A stretch of 64,000 nt of DNA, taken from Voacanga thouarsii. Its lineage: Eukaryota > Streptophyta > Magnoliopsida > Gentianales > Apocynaceae. Shown here one piece after another: positions 22,901 through 35,158 of the stretch. Numbering within the stretch: position 1 is the first letter of the stretch; the number at the start of each line of letters is the position of its first letter. The stretch covers positions 4,394,001 through 4,458,000 of the forward strand of contig JANUWF010001109.1 in the NCBI GenBank assembly GCA_026120185.1, read 5' to 3'. The notes below the pieces were generated by a model. The model had not been told where the DNA came from. It was given only the letters and a program-made list of their open reading frames with translations, and ran no database searches. A program made the translations under genes and the position numbers.

Positions 22901-24303
22901 TTTATTTATTAGCAAAAATACTCAAAATTTATTATTTAAAACCATAACTTATTAGTAATTATGTTAGAACCCCTAGTTATTTTAACTTATCAAACTAGAT
23001 TTATTTTATAACATACTTTATCATCTAGCCTTAAAACTTAGGACATTAAGGTCATGATTAGTCATGGTTGTAACTAGTTGAGTTAGGAATTATTTATGTA
23101 AGGCAGATATAGTTCAAATATAACCTTATGCCTTGTATTTACCCCAGGCGGGGTTAGGTTAACCTTGGAGGATTTTTGAGTACAAGAAGAGCAAAGGATT
23201 AGGTAAGCTCCTGCATGGAGTCATTTGAAGACCAAAATTATTGTGGCAAGCCAAATTCAATGTGTATGATCATTCGTTTATAAAGGCAATTAAGGATTGT
23301 TTTTCCTTTTTATTTCAGTCAAACAAATCATTTGAAAATTAAACAAGCAATTTTACACAAAACGCTAAACTCTTTCTAGAACCCAACTTCGATAAATATT
23401 TTAAAAACCCTTAATTGCTATTCTCAAGTAAAACATTGTATGATTAATTTTCTCTCAAGTGGGACAAGCAACGTTGAGTACTCAATAAGGGTAGACTATT
23501 AGATCTAGTTTTTAAAGGGTTAGGGTAAGTCTCTCAGTAGGTGGCCACCTCTGAGGGGTGAGTCCTTCCCGGATAGGATGCCAGTCCGGTAGGTCATACC
23601 GGTCCGAGCTAGCAAGTTTCAGTCAAGTGGACTGTGTATTTTCAGAGTGGACAACCAGTAAGTTTGGGTGTAGAGATGAAGGAGTATCTTACCCGGTAGG
23701 CCGTACACCTACCTTATGTCAGCATGCTCAATGTATGGCATACTGACCGGCAGCATACTCAACGTGTGGCATTCTAACCATTATAATGTAATAGGGCCCA
23801 ACGTGTGGTGCCATGACTACCTCTTTGGGTGGTTGTATTTATTGTGCACATGTATGGTTTGAAAAGTAAAATACCACTTTTCATTTTTAACATTTATTTA
23901 ATGCTTGCCAGTACATTCTCTTATGAAACTTTTATAACTTACATACATGAATTGTTTTACCTAAAACACTCAAAGCACACACGGGCTTACTGAGATTTTT
24001 ATCTCACCACCTTTTGTACCATGTTTTCAAGTCGATCCTGCTATGAAGGTCATTAGCTAGATTGTTGCTTATGATTTTGAAGACTTTCTGTTGTTTTGCT
24101 CATGTATTGCTTTTGAGAAATTGTAGCAGACAATTATTTATTTATTTTTTTCGAACTTGTTCATGTATTATTAGGTTGTGATAAGTTTAATTTTGAAGTA
24201 TTTCTTTTATTTTTATTTTATGTGACTTAGTTATAAAGACCCTTTGTCCTGTAGATGGGGCAACATCCCTGGCCCTAATGGGCCTAAGTAGTGGAGTGTT
24301 ACA
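19945..24303 (+). mobile_element. 4.36-kb solo LTR, probable gypsy chromovirus
   Basis: It begins TGTGAAACTCGACC and ends GGAGTGTTACA. The 5 bp TGAAG is repeated exactly at 19940-19944 and 24304-24308, so the element's limits are well supported. The start with GGTCGGG nearby, CTTACTGAGATTTTTATCTC at about 23987 and the GTTACA end resemble the very long LTRs of Del/Tekay-type chromoviruses. No gag or pol is present, as expected after recombination between two LTRs. An AT-rich core lies at 22400-22980 and a GC-richer part at 23140-23800. ORFs at 21044-21307, 21384-21584 and 23558-23746 have no known domain. Lineage is inferred; LTR status is firmer. Confidence 0.8.
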
Positions 24304-26689
24304 TGAAGGCCTTTTTTTATGCTACTCCTTTAGAAAAAGAAATTAGTGAAAAAAAAATTATAATGTAAATATTCATCATCATGATTTTCTCAATAAAATC
24401 AAATCCCTTTCACCATCAATCAAATATTATCAACCACTTTTTTCTTCTTCTAGTAAAATTCTTCCTTATCCTTAGTTTTGCCTATTTTCTCATAAGTTAA
24501 ATTTGATCCTTAAACTATGAATCTAAGTATTTAAGGCTGTCTATTTAACAGCTTGAATCTACCTTGATAAGGGTTAACAGGTTGGTATATAGATTTTGAA
24601 TAAAATGACTAAGGTAATGCACTATGTGAAGATTATTGACTCCCTAGACAGCTCACAAGGCTGAGAACATATCTCAGAGCAAAGTTGGCTCATAATCTAC
24701 TCATTCTTGCAACTCAATAGCAATTTGAATCCCAACTCTCAACATTCCCAACAAGCTAGTAACAAATAAGGCAATGGTCAGTTTACTTTCCTGCAAAATT
24801 AAGAAATCCCAAAGCTGATTTGGAAACTTCCCTATTATTTGATAACTAAAGCGCACCTATCTAAGACAGATAAGAGTTGCATGTGAAGCAAATATAAGAT
24901 ATTTAACAGGGGTTTAAATTCACAATCATGCTCCTTACATGGCTTGTACATACGCTTTTCACGTTTCCACAAATGTTCAAGAGGGAATGACATATCAGAA
25001 TATAAATATCAAAGATATGCCTAGCCTCAATTTGAGTTTTGTATTTAGAACCAAACTGAAAACTCCTCATTTGGAATATCTTATGAACTTAACATTCTAA
25101 AGAAATAGATTGTTAGACCTTAGGATCTTAAGATATTCCCTGCGTCACAATGCTTGGGGCAATTTCCTATTAACCTTGTTCATAAGACAATTAGGGGGAA
25201 AAAATAGTAAAGCTAAATTAGGAACAAGGATCTTCATTTGGTCCAACAACTTGAAGACTTATGCATTAATTCCTTTTTGAAGATGTAATGACTTTTAAAG
25301 GTTTTTTAGGGATTTCCAATATTAACAAGACCCTGGTTCTTTATTAATTCTTCATTCAAAACAATCCAACATACCAACTAATTTGAAAAGAATAAAACAC
25401 GCAATTAAAAAAAAAGTTAAATAATTTCTTCTCTTACATCCAGATAGAAAGGAATTTAGGAAAAAATGCTAACACAACTACCCATAAAGTTCTACCAGTA
25501 TATGCATAAATGCACATGTAAGCACAAAATATGCCTGAATGCTAAAAGGAAAAAGAGCTGCACCTAAAGGGCAAAAACAACTGATTCAACTCTGGATTAA
25601 TAGTGAATAATTGTTACATCCACCAATTATTTAGAATTCTTAAAAAAAAAATTAAAAAGGCAAACCAGTTGCATAAGATCATGAGCATAAGGCTAAAGAA
25701 AATTTAAAAGAATATCATACTAGATTTTAGTATATCAAAATAATAAGGCAGACTAACAAATTGTTTCAGAAATATGCATAGAGGGAGAGTATTGCATGAA
25801 GAAACATTGGTTTTGATTCTAGAACAAAACCCATCTTCTATAAGCCACTAGTCACTCAACAAAACTATATTCCAGCTGAAGTTTAGCATCATAACAGCTA
25901 AAATCTAGCATCATTAATGATTTCAAACCTCTGTTAAGAGAAAGCAACAAAAACATCCCTATGCAACATAATCCATTGATTATTACTACCAGTACATACA
26001 AACCCAACTAGAATAATGTCTAGCATCCCTAAATATTACATCTATTCAAATAGAAAATAAAAGAAAATATCACTTGAACTTATTTTTCCAAAAATATTAA
26101 AAAGATTATTCAGGCTACAATAGAGAAAATTGGGCTTGAATCTTGACCTTTAAAGGCTTGACTTTTGCAGATATAATTTCACCTAGGGAACAAATAATTC
26201 ACTTCATTGTGAGCAAAAATAAAATCTTTCTACATAGTATTCTGTAACTTTATGCCATTGGGTTTTGAGATAAACATATTTTTGAAGCTAATAAACCAAC
26301 TAAACTAAACTAAAATGTTAAGTAATCTTCGATCTTTAGAAGAACGCAAAAGAAAAAATGGAAAAAAAAAGAAAAGTTGAAACTCACCCAATAGATTATG
26401 CCCTAATTCCTCGCTGCACTGCCAAATTCGAACTTTTGAAGGAGAGAATTTGATTAAAATTCAGCCAAATATTGCTTTATCTTACTAGCATTTGATCTTT
26501 GTTGGATAGAACTTGTGATGAATTACCAGACAAAGTGATGGGCCAACGATAGTGATATCTATGATGGCGGTGGAAAGAAGCAGTGGTGGGCCGACAGTTG
26601 TGATAGGAGCCTAAGGGTAAGGGGTACTAGGTGTGTTTGGTTTAGTTTTCACTCTCTAAATCATTTTCCTAACATTAAAATAACATATT
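24304..26689. other. No recognisable element or gene
   Basis: AT-rich sequence without long frames, LTR ends or domain similarity on either strand. The only hint of gene-like structure is on the minus strand at about 26600-26390: a GC-balanced stretch followed by GTGAGT, which could be an exon and splice donor. A T-rich stretch and a CCCTAG acceptor-like site follow near 26187. No protein is recognisable, so this is left uncalled. Confidence 0.5.
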
Positions 26690-27077
26690 TTTAAACTTTA
26701 AGTGAAATACAAAGATGGTGATATCCTTGTTCTAGGGAGAACCTAAGACCTTCAAAGAAAAATATTAGTTCAGCAAGTAAAGATGATATAGCACTTGTTA
26801 ATTCTCAATATCAAGCCACCTTGATCTTCCCTTTGGAATATCAAATGATACCTCCCATAGTTGCCTTGTTCAAAAACCAAGCAGCATCCATGTTAGATTT
26901 CCAACGACCATATTGAGATGGGGTCCAAGAACATGCTACATCTTCAGCTATATCTCTGGGATTGCTCCCTATAATATAGTGCTATATATTCTTCAACCAG
27001 GCTGAGTAGCTAGGTGGCAACTATCTTCGGATAGACTAAGTTGCCCTCAAAACAAGTAGAATTCCTAGAATACCAAA
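26690..27077 (-). pseudogene. LINE RNase H-domain remnant (3' part)
   Basis: The minus strand reads AEDVACSWTPSQYGRWKSNM then DAAWFLNKATMGGII and, after a frame change, SLLAELIFFFEGLRFSLEQG. This is the RNase H-like domain (RVT_3 family) at the C-terminus of many plant L1 LINEs. The first catalytic Asp is kept (NMDAAW). It breaks off near 26690 before the last catalytic block. It was joined to 32548-33590 before the copia at 27078 inserted. Confidence 0.75.
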
Positions 27078-27568
27078 TGTTAGCCAAGATACAATAGACA
27101 CCAATGAAATAACAAAAGAATAAGAAGATAAAATTAACTCTCTACACAAGAATAATCCTGTCCTTAAGGATTATTTAGCCCTACTTATAAGTTATTACCA
27201 AGTTAAAACAAAATCCAATATGATTTAACAAAGCCAAAACATGAATTCTACACCAACAAAAGTATAGAATTCCCTAAGAATATGAAGACTATGAGAAGTT
27301 TACAGCAATAGATTAAGAAAGAAGAGAATTAAAGTAGACAGTGTATAATCTAACCATTTCTCTTCAATTTTTTGTGTTTATATAGACCTCATATCTCATC
27401 AACAGTTGCAACTATTAGTGAATAGAAAAATGCAACTATTTATGAATAATCATTAAATATAACTAGTCATAAAAGTCACAACTCTTCAGGTGACAACCTT
27501 TTCAATCGAACCAATTTGACTAACTGCAATTCTATTTTAATATTCTAATATTTTAGACCTAACTAACA
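27078..27568 (-). repeat. 3' LTR of copia 27078-32542
   Basis: 491 bp, matching 32056-32542 nearly throughout (for example AAGATACAA, GAATTCTACAC and CTCTTCAGGTGACAA blocks). It is bounded by TG and CA and preceded on the minus strand by a polypurine tract. Confidence 0.93.
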
Positions 27569-27581
27569 ATCCCCCACTTAG
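27569..27581 (-). other. Polypurine tract of copia 27078-32542
   Basis: CTAAGTGGGGGAT on the minus strand directly precedes the 3' LTR. Confidence 0.8.
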
Positions 27582-27589
27582 GTTTAGAA

Positions 27590-29760
27590 TACTAGGATAC
27601 CTTGTTTCATGCATAAATAAAACTATCTTTCAACTTAAACTTTTATTTTAGTATAAATATATCAAAATTCTAACAAAATCAAAGGTGTCTTCTCCATAGC
27701 TTAAACCTAGATTCCTTTGTGTTTGAATAGGATATATCATACATATGAACAAAATTATTTTTATTCTCAATCACTGTAAGCTTTAGCACCACTGATATGA
27801 CCTTGTGCTACTTCGTAATTCATAAACACTTACAAAGTTTGTAACATTGCCAAACTTTGATTGAAGTGGCACCACTTCACTATGCTTATATAGGTGAAGT
27901 TTATTAGTTTTTTAGGTCAAATTTTACATCATTAAGAGTATTTAGGTAGTTACCCTCTTTTACATAAACACTTAATTAATTCACCAGTGCTTGCTAATTA
28001 ACCATTACTAATTTGTTATTACTTCTTAAACCTTTAGAATTGATTAGCAAGAAGAAAGGTGAGGTTCCCATTACCACTGATCAAAACTTCTTTAGACCCA
28101 TTGCAATAGTAGTCCTAGAAATCATATTTCCCAAAAGTCCTTTTATAATAGGTCAACAAGATTCTCTTTAAACTGAATGTAAATAATCATAATAATTCCA
28201 TTAGAAAGTAGTTGTCTTACAAATTCATATCTTAGTCTAACATGTATAGATTTACCATTATAAATTTAACTAGATGTTCTAGACATGGTTACTTCATTAT
28301 CACAGTATAAAGAAATAACTAGCATTGGTTGCGACCACCACTTTATATCTTACAGGAGATTTCTCAGACATTCAGCTTTTTTGCCTGCTACTACAAGAGC
28401 TACAAACCCTACTTCCATTGTTGAATGAGTAATGCAAGTTTGTTTCTTGGATGACAAGAAATAGCACCACCAACTAATGTAAAAAGCCAGCTTCATGTTG
28501 AAATGTTATCTTTTAGACTTGACATCTAACTAGTATGATTATAACTTCCTAAAGTTGAAGCTTATTATAAAATAATGCAAAGGTTTTTGTTCTTTTAAGA
28601 TACACAAAAACTCTACTAACCGCTTGCTAATGACTACCAATAGGATTATGTGTGTATCTTGATAGTTTACCCATTGCAAATGTAATATTTGGTCTTGTAC
28701 AATGTATTGTATACATTAAACTACTAGTTGCACTTGGATATTCAACTTGACTTATTGATCTTCCTGTATTCTCTTCCAATTTAGTTGAAACATCAAAAGG
28801 AGTATTAACTTCTTGCATATTTAAATAACTAAATTTAGAAAAAAAAAAATCTTAGCAATATAATGTAATTGATGCAGTGTAAAACCCCCACTATGTTTCT
28901 TAACTTTAATACCTAAGATAGTATCAACTTCTCCTAAATCTTTCATTTGAAGTTGTGAACCCCAATACTTCTTAGTTTCCTTTATTCATTGCATGTTAGT
29001 ACTTATTATCAGCATATCATTAGCATATAAACATACAATCACACCATAATCCATAGTGAACTTTGAGTATATGCATCAATCTACTCCATTTTAAAATCAT
29101 TCTATGAGATTGAATTATCAAATTTCTCATTCCATTTCTTTGGATTTTATTTTAAAACATACAATGATTTTATTAACTTGCAGACTTTATTTTCATTTCC
29201 TGGAAATATAAACCTTTATGGTTGTTCCATGTAAACTTCTTCATTAAGATAACTATTTTAAAATGTTGCTTTAACATCCATTTGATGAATCTGCAAGTTA
29301 TATAATAAAGCCAAAACAAATAACAATCTTATAGAAGAAATTCTAGCTACAAGAGTTCATGTTTTAAAATAATCTATTCTTTTTTTAAAACCTTTTGCTA
29401 CCAGTCTTACTTTAAAAGTTTGAAATGTACTATTTGTATTATACTTCTTCCTAAATACCCAGTTATACCAATAGACTTTCATTTAGAAGGTACGTAAATT
29501 GGTTAACATACAAGTACCATTAGCAAGAAGAGAATCCATTTCATCATTGATGGCTTCTTTCTAGAAAATTGAATCTCTAGAAGACACTTCTTTAAACATT
29601 GTAGCATCCTCTTTTGTATTTAGTACTATTGAAATTACATCCAAAACACTACTTCTTGGTCTTTAACCAAGAAGACTCTAGCTCATGAAGAAATAAAATC
29701 AGAACCCAAATCTTTTTCTTTACTAACTCTTTTGCTTCTTCTAGGTTCAATAGAATGATC
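27590..29760 (-). pseudogene. Copia RT and RNase H, heavily decayed
   Basis: The RT catalytic block reads YGVIVCLYANDMLI on the minus strand near 29040-28995; the YVDD box has become YAND, which removes the first catalytic Asp. A 63-codon open piece at 28818-28627 (VNTPFDVSTKLEENTGRSIS, then TRPNITFAMGKLSRYTHNP) is the end of the RT. RNase H remains as QTCITHSTMEVGFVA-like sequence near 28450-28400. More than twenty stops and many frame changes occur, so no function is possible. Confidence 0.85.
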
Positions 29761-30563
29761 AATATCTTTCCTTTTATTTGAAGAATTGGGATCAATATCA
29801 TTATAATTTGTTATGATATTTTGATGATCACTAGAGTCATGTAGAAAACTTGTTTTAAGAAAATCTATATCTCTTGATTCTATAATAACATTTGAATCTA
29901 AGTCTAATAACCTACAGGCCTTAAAAGTCTCTGCATAACCAACAAAAATACTCTTTAAAGCTCTTGGTCCTAATTTAGTTATTTTGGGATTACTAACTCT
30001 ATAATAGGCTATACACTCCTACACTTAAAAATAACTTAAGTTTGGTTTTCTACTTTTAATAGCTTCATATGGGGATACTTTTGTTTTCTTTAATATTATT
30101 CTATTATGAATATGACATGCAGTTAATAGAGCTTCTCCCCATAAATTCATAGATAATTTTGAACGAAAAAGCATAGCATTCATCATATCCACCAATGTTC
30201 TATTTTTTCATTCAGCCAAACCATTTTGTTTAAGTGCGAATGTGTACTATTTTGATGTATTATACCATTTTGTTCACAAAATTTAGAAAATTCAAATGAA
30301 AAATATTTTCTACCACGATCATTTCATAAAATTTTAATTTTTTTTCAAATTGATTTTCAATCATAGCTTTGTAATTTTTAAACATTTCATATGCGTGATC
30401 TTTTGATTTTATCAAATAAACATGTGTATCCCTATAATGATCATCTATGAAGATGATAAAATATCTATTTTCTCATCTTGTTAGGTGACTTTTTAATTCA
30501 CAAATATCCAAATGAATAATTTCAAACAATTGACTTATTCTTTCATTTTTAGAAAAAGGCTGC
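29761..30563 (-). pseudogene. Copia integrase, decayed
   Basis: The minus strand near 30560-30250 reads KNERISQLFEIIHLDICEL (first catalytic Asp in HLD), then FIDDHYRDTHVYLIKSKDHA and NDRGRKYFSFEF (second Asp), in the usual order and spacing of a copia integrase core. The C-terminal part to about 29760 is recognisable only in fragments. Confidence 0.8.
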
Positions 30564-31100
30564 TTAGTCATTTTTCAAGCATATTTCACACTTAGAATTG
30601 TTATGACTAATTTTAGGTATTAAACATTCTTTAGACATGTATTGAACATATTTAGCATTTACATGAGATAATTTAGCATGCCATAAATCATAATTAGAAT
30701 AAATTATGTAAGCATAAATATTAATTTTATAAGTTATAAATTTAAACATACCATTAGAAGAGTATCCTTGACCTACAAATACACCATTCTTTAAAAATAT
30801 AATTTTCTCTACTTCGATGACAACCTTAAGCCCTTTTTTATATAATAAACTTGCAGAAACTAAGTTTTTCATCATATTTGGTACATAAAATATATTTATC
30901 AAAATCAACTTCTTCCTAGAGATAAACTAAATTTCCACAACTCCTTTGCCTTGAACCATTACCGAGTTATTAATTCCCATAAACACATATTCATCTTTTG
31001 CATCATAATCTTTGAACAAGTCTTTATTATTTCATATATGAATGGTAACACTAGAGTCATACCACCAATCATGTGGCTCTCCTGAATGTTGTCATATATA
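30564..31100 (-). pseudogene. Copia protease tail and pre-integrase zinc domain
   Basis: An open stretch of 114 codons, 30908-30564, reads FYVPNMMKNLVSASLLYKKG, NGVFVGQGYSSNGMFK, YDLWHAKLSHVNAKYV and finally CEICLKND. The H...H...C-x2-C zinc module in front of copia integrases is intact in this piece. The protease active site upstream is not clearly readable. Confidence 0.85.
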
Positions 31101-31204
31101 TTCAGTGATCATGTTAATTTTGAAATAAAAAACTATAGCAATAATCTTAGCAAAGTTTTCAGTAAAGATTTACTCTCTTTTACTTAGAGTCTTTCTTTTC
31201 CACT

Positions 31205-32034
31205 TCAATTTTTCTTACCTTTAATGCGCTTGAAAATTCGACATTCTTTTAAAATGTCCTTTCTTTCCACAAAAGAAGCAAGTCTTATTTTTCTTGTTGG
31301 AAGAATTCTCATTTGCAATATCAGGATATTTTCTTTCTTATTAGTCTTGATTTCAATAAGATTCACATTTGAACTAATATTTGAAGTAAATTTCTTCTCG
31401 CGTATGTGAGTTTTTTCTCCAATTCTAACATATGTTACAAGTTGATCAAGAGTGAGATATTCTGATGTATTCAATAATTTCTTTCAATAATCATTCCAAG
31501 TGGTGGGAAGTTAGCAATAATAGTAGGCACTTGAAGTGATTCAGAGACCTCAACTTTCAAATCTTTCATTCTTGACACCAAAACTAATAAATCATCAATT
31601 TGACTCATGATTGACTTATTATAATCTATTTGATATTTAAGGAATTTCATACCTAAAAAATGATTTGTACTTTGTTTTTCTGAAGTATACTTGTTTTATA
31701 AAGCTTTTCATAATTCTTGTGGTAATTTTTTTTCCCATGATATAAGTCATATAAATGATTTGAAAAAAAAAAGTTGAGAATAAAATGCCTGCAATGTATT
31801 TCATCTTCATCTTGTTTCTTTCTTATCGCCTCCAGATTTTCATGATCATCTTCACTGGCTTTTGGAGGAAATGGTAGATTTTCTTCAAGCAAGTAAGCCA
31901 TACCAACTTCACTTGAGAGAAGTACATTCTTATCCTTTCCATCGAGTATGGTTCGTTCTATCAAACCAATCCAATTTGAACGTTGCTAGGTTGAACATCT
32001 TATTAAACATCCTATCTTTGTTTGCAACCTCCAT
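31205..32034 (-). pseudogene. Copia gag, decayed
   Basis: ATG at 32034 starts only 21 bp after the 5' LTR (MEVANKDRMFNKMFNLATFK then LDWFDRTNHTRWK), a typical UBN2-type gag start. A frame change leads to 31964-31653 (SEDDHENLEAIRKKQDEDEI, HCRHFILNF, LYDLYH). The zinc-knuckle region at about 31260 reads FVERKDILKECRIFK, with first cysteines lost. No convincing primer-binding site is visible between LTR and ATG. The ORFs on the opposite strand (31224-31409, 31862-32110) are shadows. Confidence 0.85.
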
Positions 32035-32055
32035 GGTGATAATAATCCTTAAGAT

Positions 32056-32542
32056 TGTTAACCAAGATACAACGAACACTAATGAAATAACAAAAAGAAT
32101 AAGTAGATAAAATTAGCTCTGTACACAAGAATAATATTATCCATAATTATTATTTGTCCCCACTGGTTGTTGCCAGGTTAAGATAAAATCTTTTAGGATT
32201 TAACAAAGTCAAGAATGAATTCTACACTAACAAAAGTATAGAATGCCCCATGAAAGGGGGAAAAATATCAGATGTCTGCAGCAATAGGTTAAGAAAGAAG
32301 AGAACTAAAGTAGGCAATGTAAAATATGGTCATTTCTCTTTAATTTTATATGTATATAGACCTCAATTCCCATCAATAGTAGTAACTATTAGTGCATAGA
32401 AAGATATAACTATTTATGACCAATCACTAAATATAACTAGTCATAAAAGTTGCAACTCTTCAGGTGACAATCTTCTTGATTGAACCAATTTGACTAGCTA
32501 CGATTCTTTTTTAATATTCTAATATTTTAAACCTAACTAATA
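32056..32542 (-). repeat. 5' LTR of copia 27078-32542
   Basis: 487 bp, starting on the minus strand at 32542 and ending GGTTAACA at 32056. It has drifted from the 3' LTR by many substitutions, more than seen between the LTRs of the copia at 8677, so this insertion looks older. Confidence 0.93.
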
Positions 32543-32547
32543 CCAAA

Positions 32548-33585
32548 TGTACTAGCACGAAGTAGTAACAAATGCCTATTGGTATTGCAATCCTTTCTCC
32601 ATCACCAAAGCTAGCATGTCCTTAATTGAGCGCTACTCCAAAATAAGGCTGTAATATCTTTCAAGTCTTCAATTAAATCCTAGACATATTTTTCTTGCCT
32701 ACAATGGATGAGACCATGTATAATGGTTTCAAATTCTTTACCACATAGGATATAATGTGTCGACAAATTAAGAATTAATTAATAGAGATTTGTTTAGTTT
32801 GCTAGAATTTTCAAGCATGTTCTCCAATGAAGTTCATAATTGCATGATAACTAGATTTAACAGTCTATACCTTATTTGTAGTATAATGTTATATAATCCT
32901 ATCATCTAGTTGGACTAGAGTAAGAGGGATATTTAAAATGACATTAACTTTATATGGTAGAAAAAAGTACATAGAGGCAGTATTGTTGCTAGCACCTTAA
33001 ATTGAAATCAATAAGATTAGAAACACGATTTATAGTTTGTAACCTCAAAAGGAGGGAAAGATGAAAATCATATGGCAAAGAAAACTATTTGTCTTCCCAT
33101 ATTCTAACAAATAGCCAATTACCGATACACCATCTAAAACCTAAAGATAACAAATGACGAACTTCAAGGAGGCTATGTCAGATATATGAAGACCTATAAC
33201 CTACAAAAGCATGCATAAAAGCAACATGAGAAACTTACTTTACCTAAAGTACACCATAAGAGAATTTAGATTTTGTAGCCAGTTCCAACACTGTTTTGCT
33301 AGAGAGAAGTGTTGAAACCTTCCAAGTCTCTAAACCTTAATCCCCGCTTATTCTTTGGGTTACAAAGATCACTCCAAGATTTTTATAGAATTTTCTTATG
33401 ACTTGCATCCCTCCGCAAAATCTAGATGTAATAAAGGTTATGTTCTTATGAATATGGTTAGGTAATAGGAAACACGACATAACGTATGTAGGAATAGTCT
33501 ATATAACGCTTTTGATAAGCATTTTTTTCCTCGCTCAAGAAAGAAGCTTTTCTTTCCAGTCGTTTAGATCTTTCCAGCCCCTATC

Positions 33586-33590
<5 letters not shown>
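32548..33590 (-). pseudogene. LINE reverse transcriptase C-terminal half and zf-RVT
   Basis: Minus-strand pieces in order: RGWKDLNDWKEKLLS near 33585, LIKSVI then TIPTYVMSCFLLPNHIHKNI near 33500 (the thumb block of plant L1 RTs), GFRWCIGNWLFVRIWEDK near 33100, and a zinc-binding CGKEFETIIHGLIHCR near 32740. These mark the RT C-terminus and the zf-RVT domain. Non-LTR elements of this kind copy themselves directly at a nicked target. Many stops are present. It continues at 26690-27077 beyond the copia and may have begun with the RT core at 41885-42380. Confidence 0.85.
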
Positions 33591-33633
<43 letters not shown>

Positions 33634-33736
33634 TGTTTAGATCTTTCCAGTCCCTATCTTTAATATATATATATATATATATATATCGTTTAGATCTTTC
33701 CAGTCCCTATCTTTAATACACACACACACACACACA
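33561..33736 (+). repeat. LINE-derived minisatellite with TA/CA microsatellites
   Basis: Three copies of a core of about 31 bp, CGTTTAGATCTTTCCAGYCC plus CTATCTTTAATA, start at 33561, 33633 and 33686. The first two are followed by TA-dinucleotide runs, the third by a CA run (33718-33736). On the minus strand the core is LINE RT coding sequence (KDRGWKDLN), continuous with the LINE on the left, so a piece of the LINE has been triplicated together with its TA run. Confidence 0.9.
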
Positions 33737-33737
33737 A

Positions 33738-35158
33738 AATAATGAAATTGCATTTTTTTTTTTTTGGGAGTGCACGACATGGTGGCTATTATGGTCTATA
33801 GTGTCGTTGCCTTTAATATTAAAGAAAAATTAAAATTTTTGGGATTCCATGGTGTTGTGCATGTCATGCGTGACGTCACCGTACATCTATTTAAACGAAA
33901 ATGTCATCATTTTAGCAAAAAATTACAGTGCCTAAATATTTTACACGACACCATGCAACTCACGCTTTACCTTGCCGTGCATATGTTCATAATTTTAACG
34001 GCTTCATTTTGGTTTCTAGATTTCAAAGTTGTGCACCTCGGTGGCAATGTGTAGGTCAATATCCATGTTGTCGTGCAGCTTCGAATCCTAGAAAGTAAAA
34101 ACAGATCTATTCTTATCTTTTTTCTTCAAAACCCTTAAAACCCTTCGATGGTGAGCACTATTTCCTCTCAATCCTTTATTGTTGTGCACTAATCTTTCTT
34201 ACCTATTGTCCAATTCACTCCATAAAATCAAATCTCCTGCAAATTTCAAACCTTTCTTACCGTTGGAATGCCCTTAGATATTTCCCCTTTTTCTATAATC
34301 GATTACTCTAAACCCTCAATTCAACAACGATCCTATGTTTTCTTCGTGAATCTTGGTTATAGAAACTGTAAACTAAACAATCGTTGCAACTCTTGGAAGC
34401 TATGTGTTAAAAACCTCCAAGTGAACTTATTGTTCCAGCTGATTTAGGGGTGTCATTAAAGGTAATTAACTGAGACTTGAGCAACGAATTGTGAGCTGAT
34501 TCTTGGTGAAATTTCTGGCATTTGAAAAACTTTCTTTAATCTTGAGCTATTTGGAATGAAATTGAGTATTTCATCAACACTACTAGAATTTGAATTGAGT
34601 ATATGTTGTTAAGATGCATTTAAACTATTGATTGCTCTCTACATTTGGGGAGTTGCTGATAAATCTGATGCTATTTTAATTGTATTTGTTTGAGCTTGAT
34701 TTAAGCTATGTTGAGCTATATTTAATTGTTGGATTCCATTATGCCAAGGAGTTGATAGCTTAGTTGATATATTTGTGTGAAAAGTTGTGAAATTGAAATA
34801 TGGATGTGAAAAAGAAGAAGAAGTGCGGTAAAAATTTAGTTTTGTCTGGTGGATTTATATTTGTGCAAAATAATTAGGTGAAATTGAATTTTGTTGATTA
34901 ACTTGTGCAAATTCTGTGGGAATTAATGAAAGGAATGATGTTGTGCATTTGTCTAAAAGAGTGGTGACTTGGTTGGCTGAGCTTGATTGTGGAAGTTTTA
35001 TTAATAATTTTCATTATGCATTTGGTTATTTTGAAGGAAAATTAGGTTTAAGTTGTGTGGATTCTACATTAAGTAAAACCCTTTTCATTTCTTTGACTTA
35101 GTTAGCCTTTTCTTTCCCTTTTTTTTTTTTTTTTTACTCTTTTCCTACCCTATTCTGT
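33738..35158 (+). other. Non-coding spacer before env-like ORF (element B)
   Basis: No gag or pol is visible. 33770-34085 carries several versions of a motif such as CCATGTTGTCGTGCAGCT (34063-34080). Related forms occur in this element's LTR (for example 37978-37997). The rest is T-rich. ORFs at 33764-34054 and 34916-35101 have no domain. Confidence 0.55.

Larger units (their letters stand above)
27078..32542 (-). mobile_element. Second full-length Ty1/copia element
   Basis: A 5,465-bp copia in reverse orientation, with LTRs at 27078-27568 and 32056-32542. The 5-bp target CCAAA is exactly duplicated at 27073-27077 and 32543-32547. The LTR reads TGTTAGTTAGG...CTAACA on the minus strand; the first bases of the 5' LTR have decayed to TATTAG. 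Minus-strand order is gag, protease, integrase, RT, RNase H. The coding region is more decayed than in the copia at 8677. It sits inside an older LINE. Confidence 0.95.

Noticed and set aside
33764..34054. 96-codon ORF ahead of the env-like gene of element B
   Set aside because: It overlaps the dispersed motif units, has no domain and no counterpart in element A.
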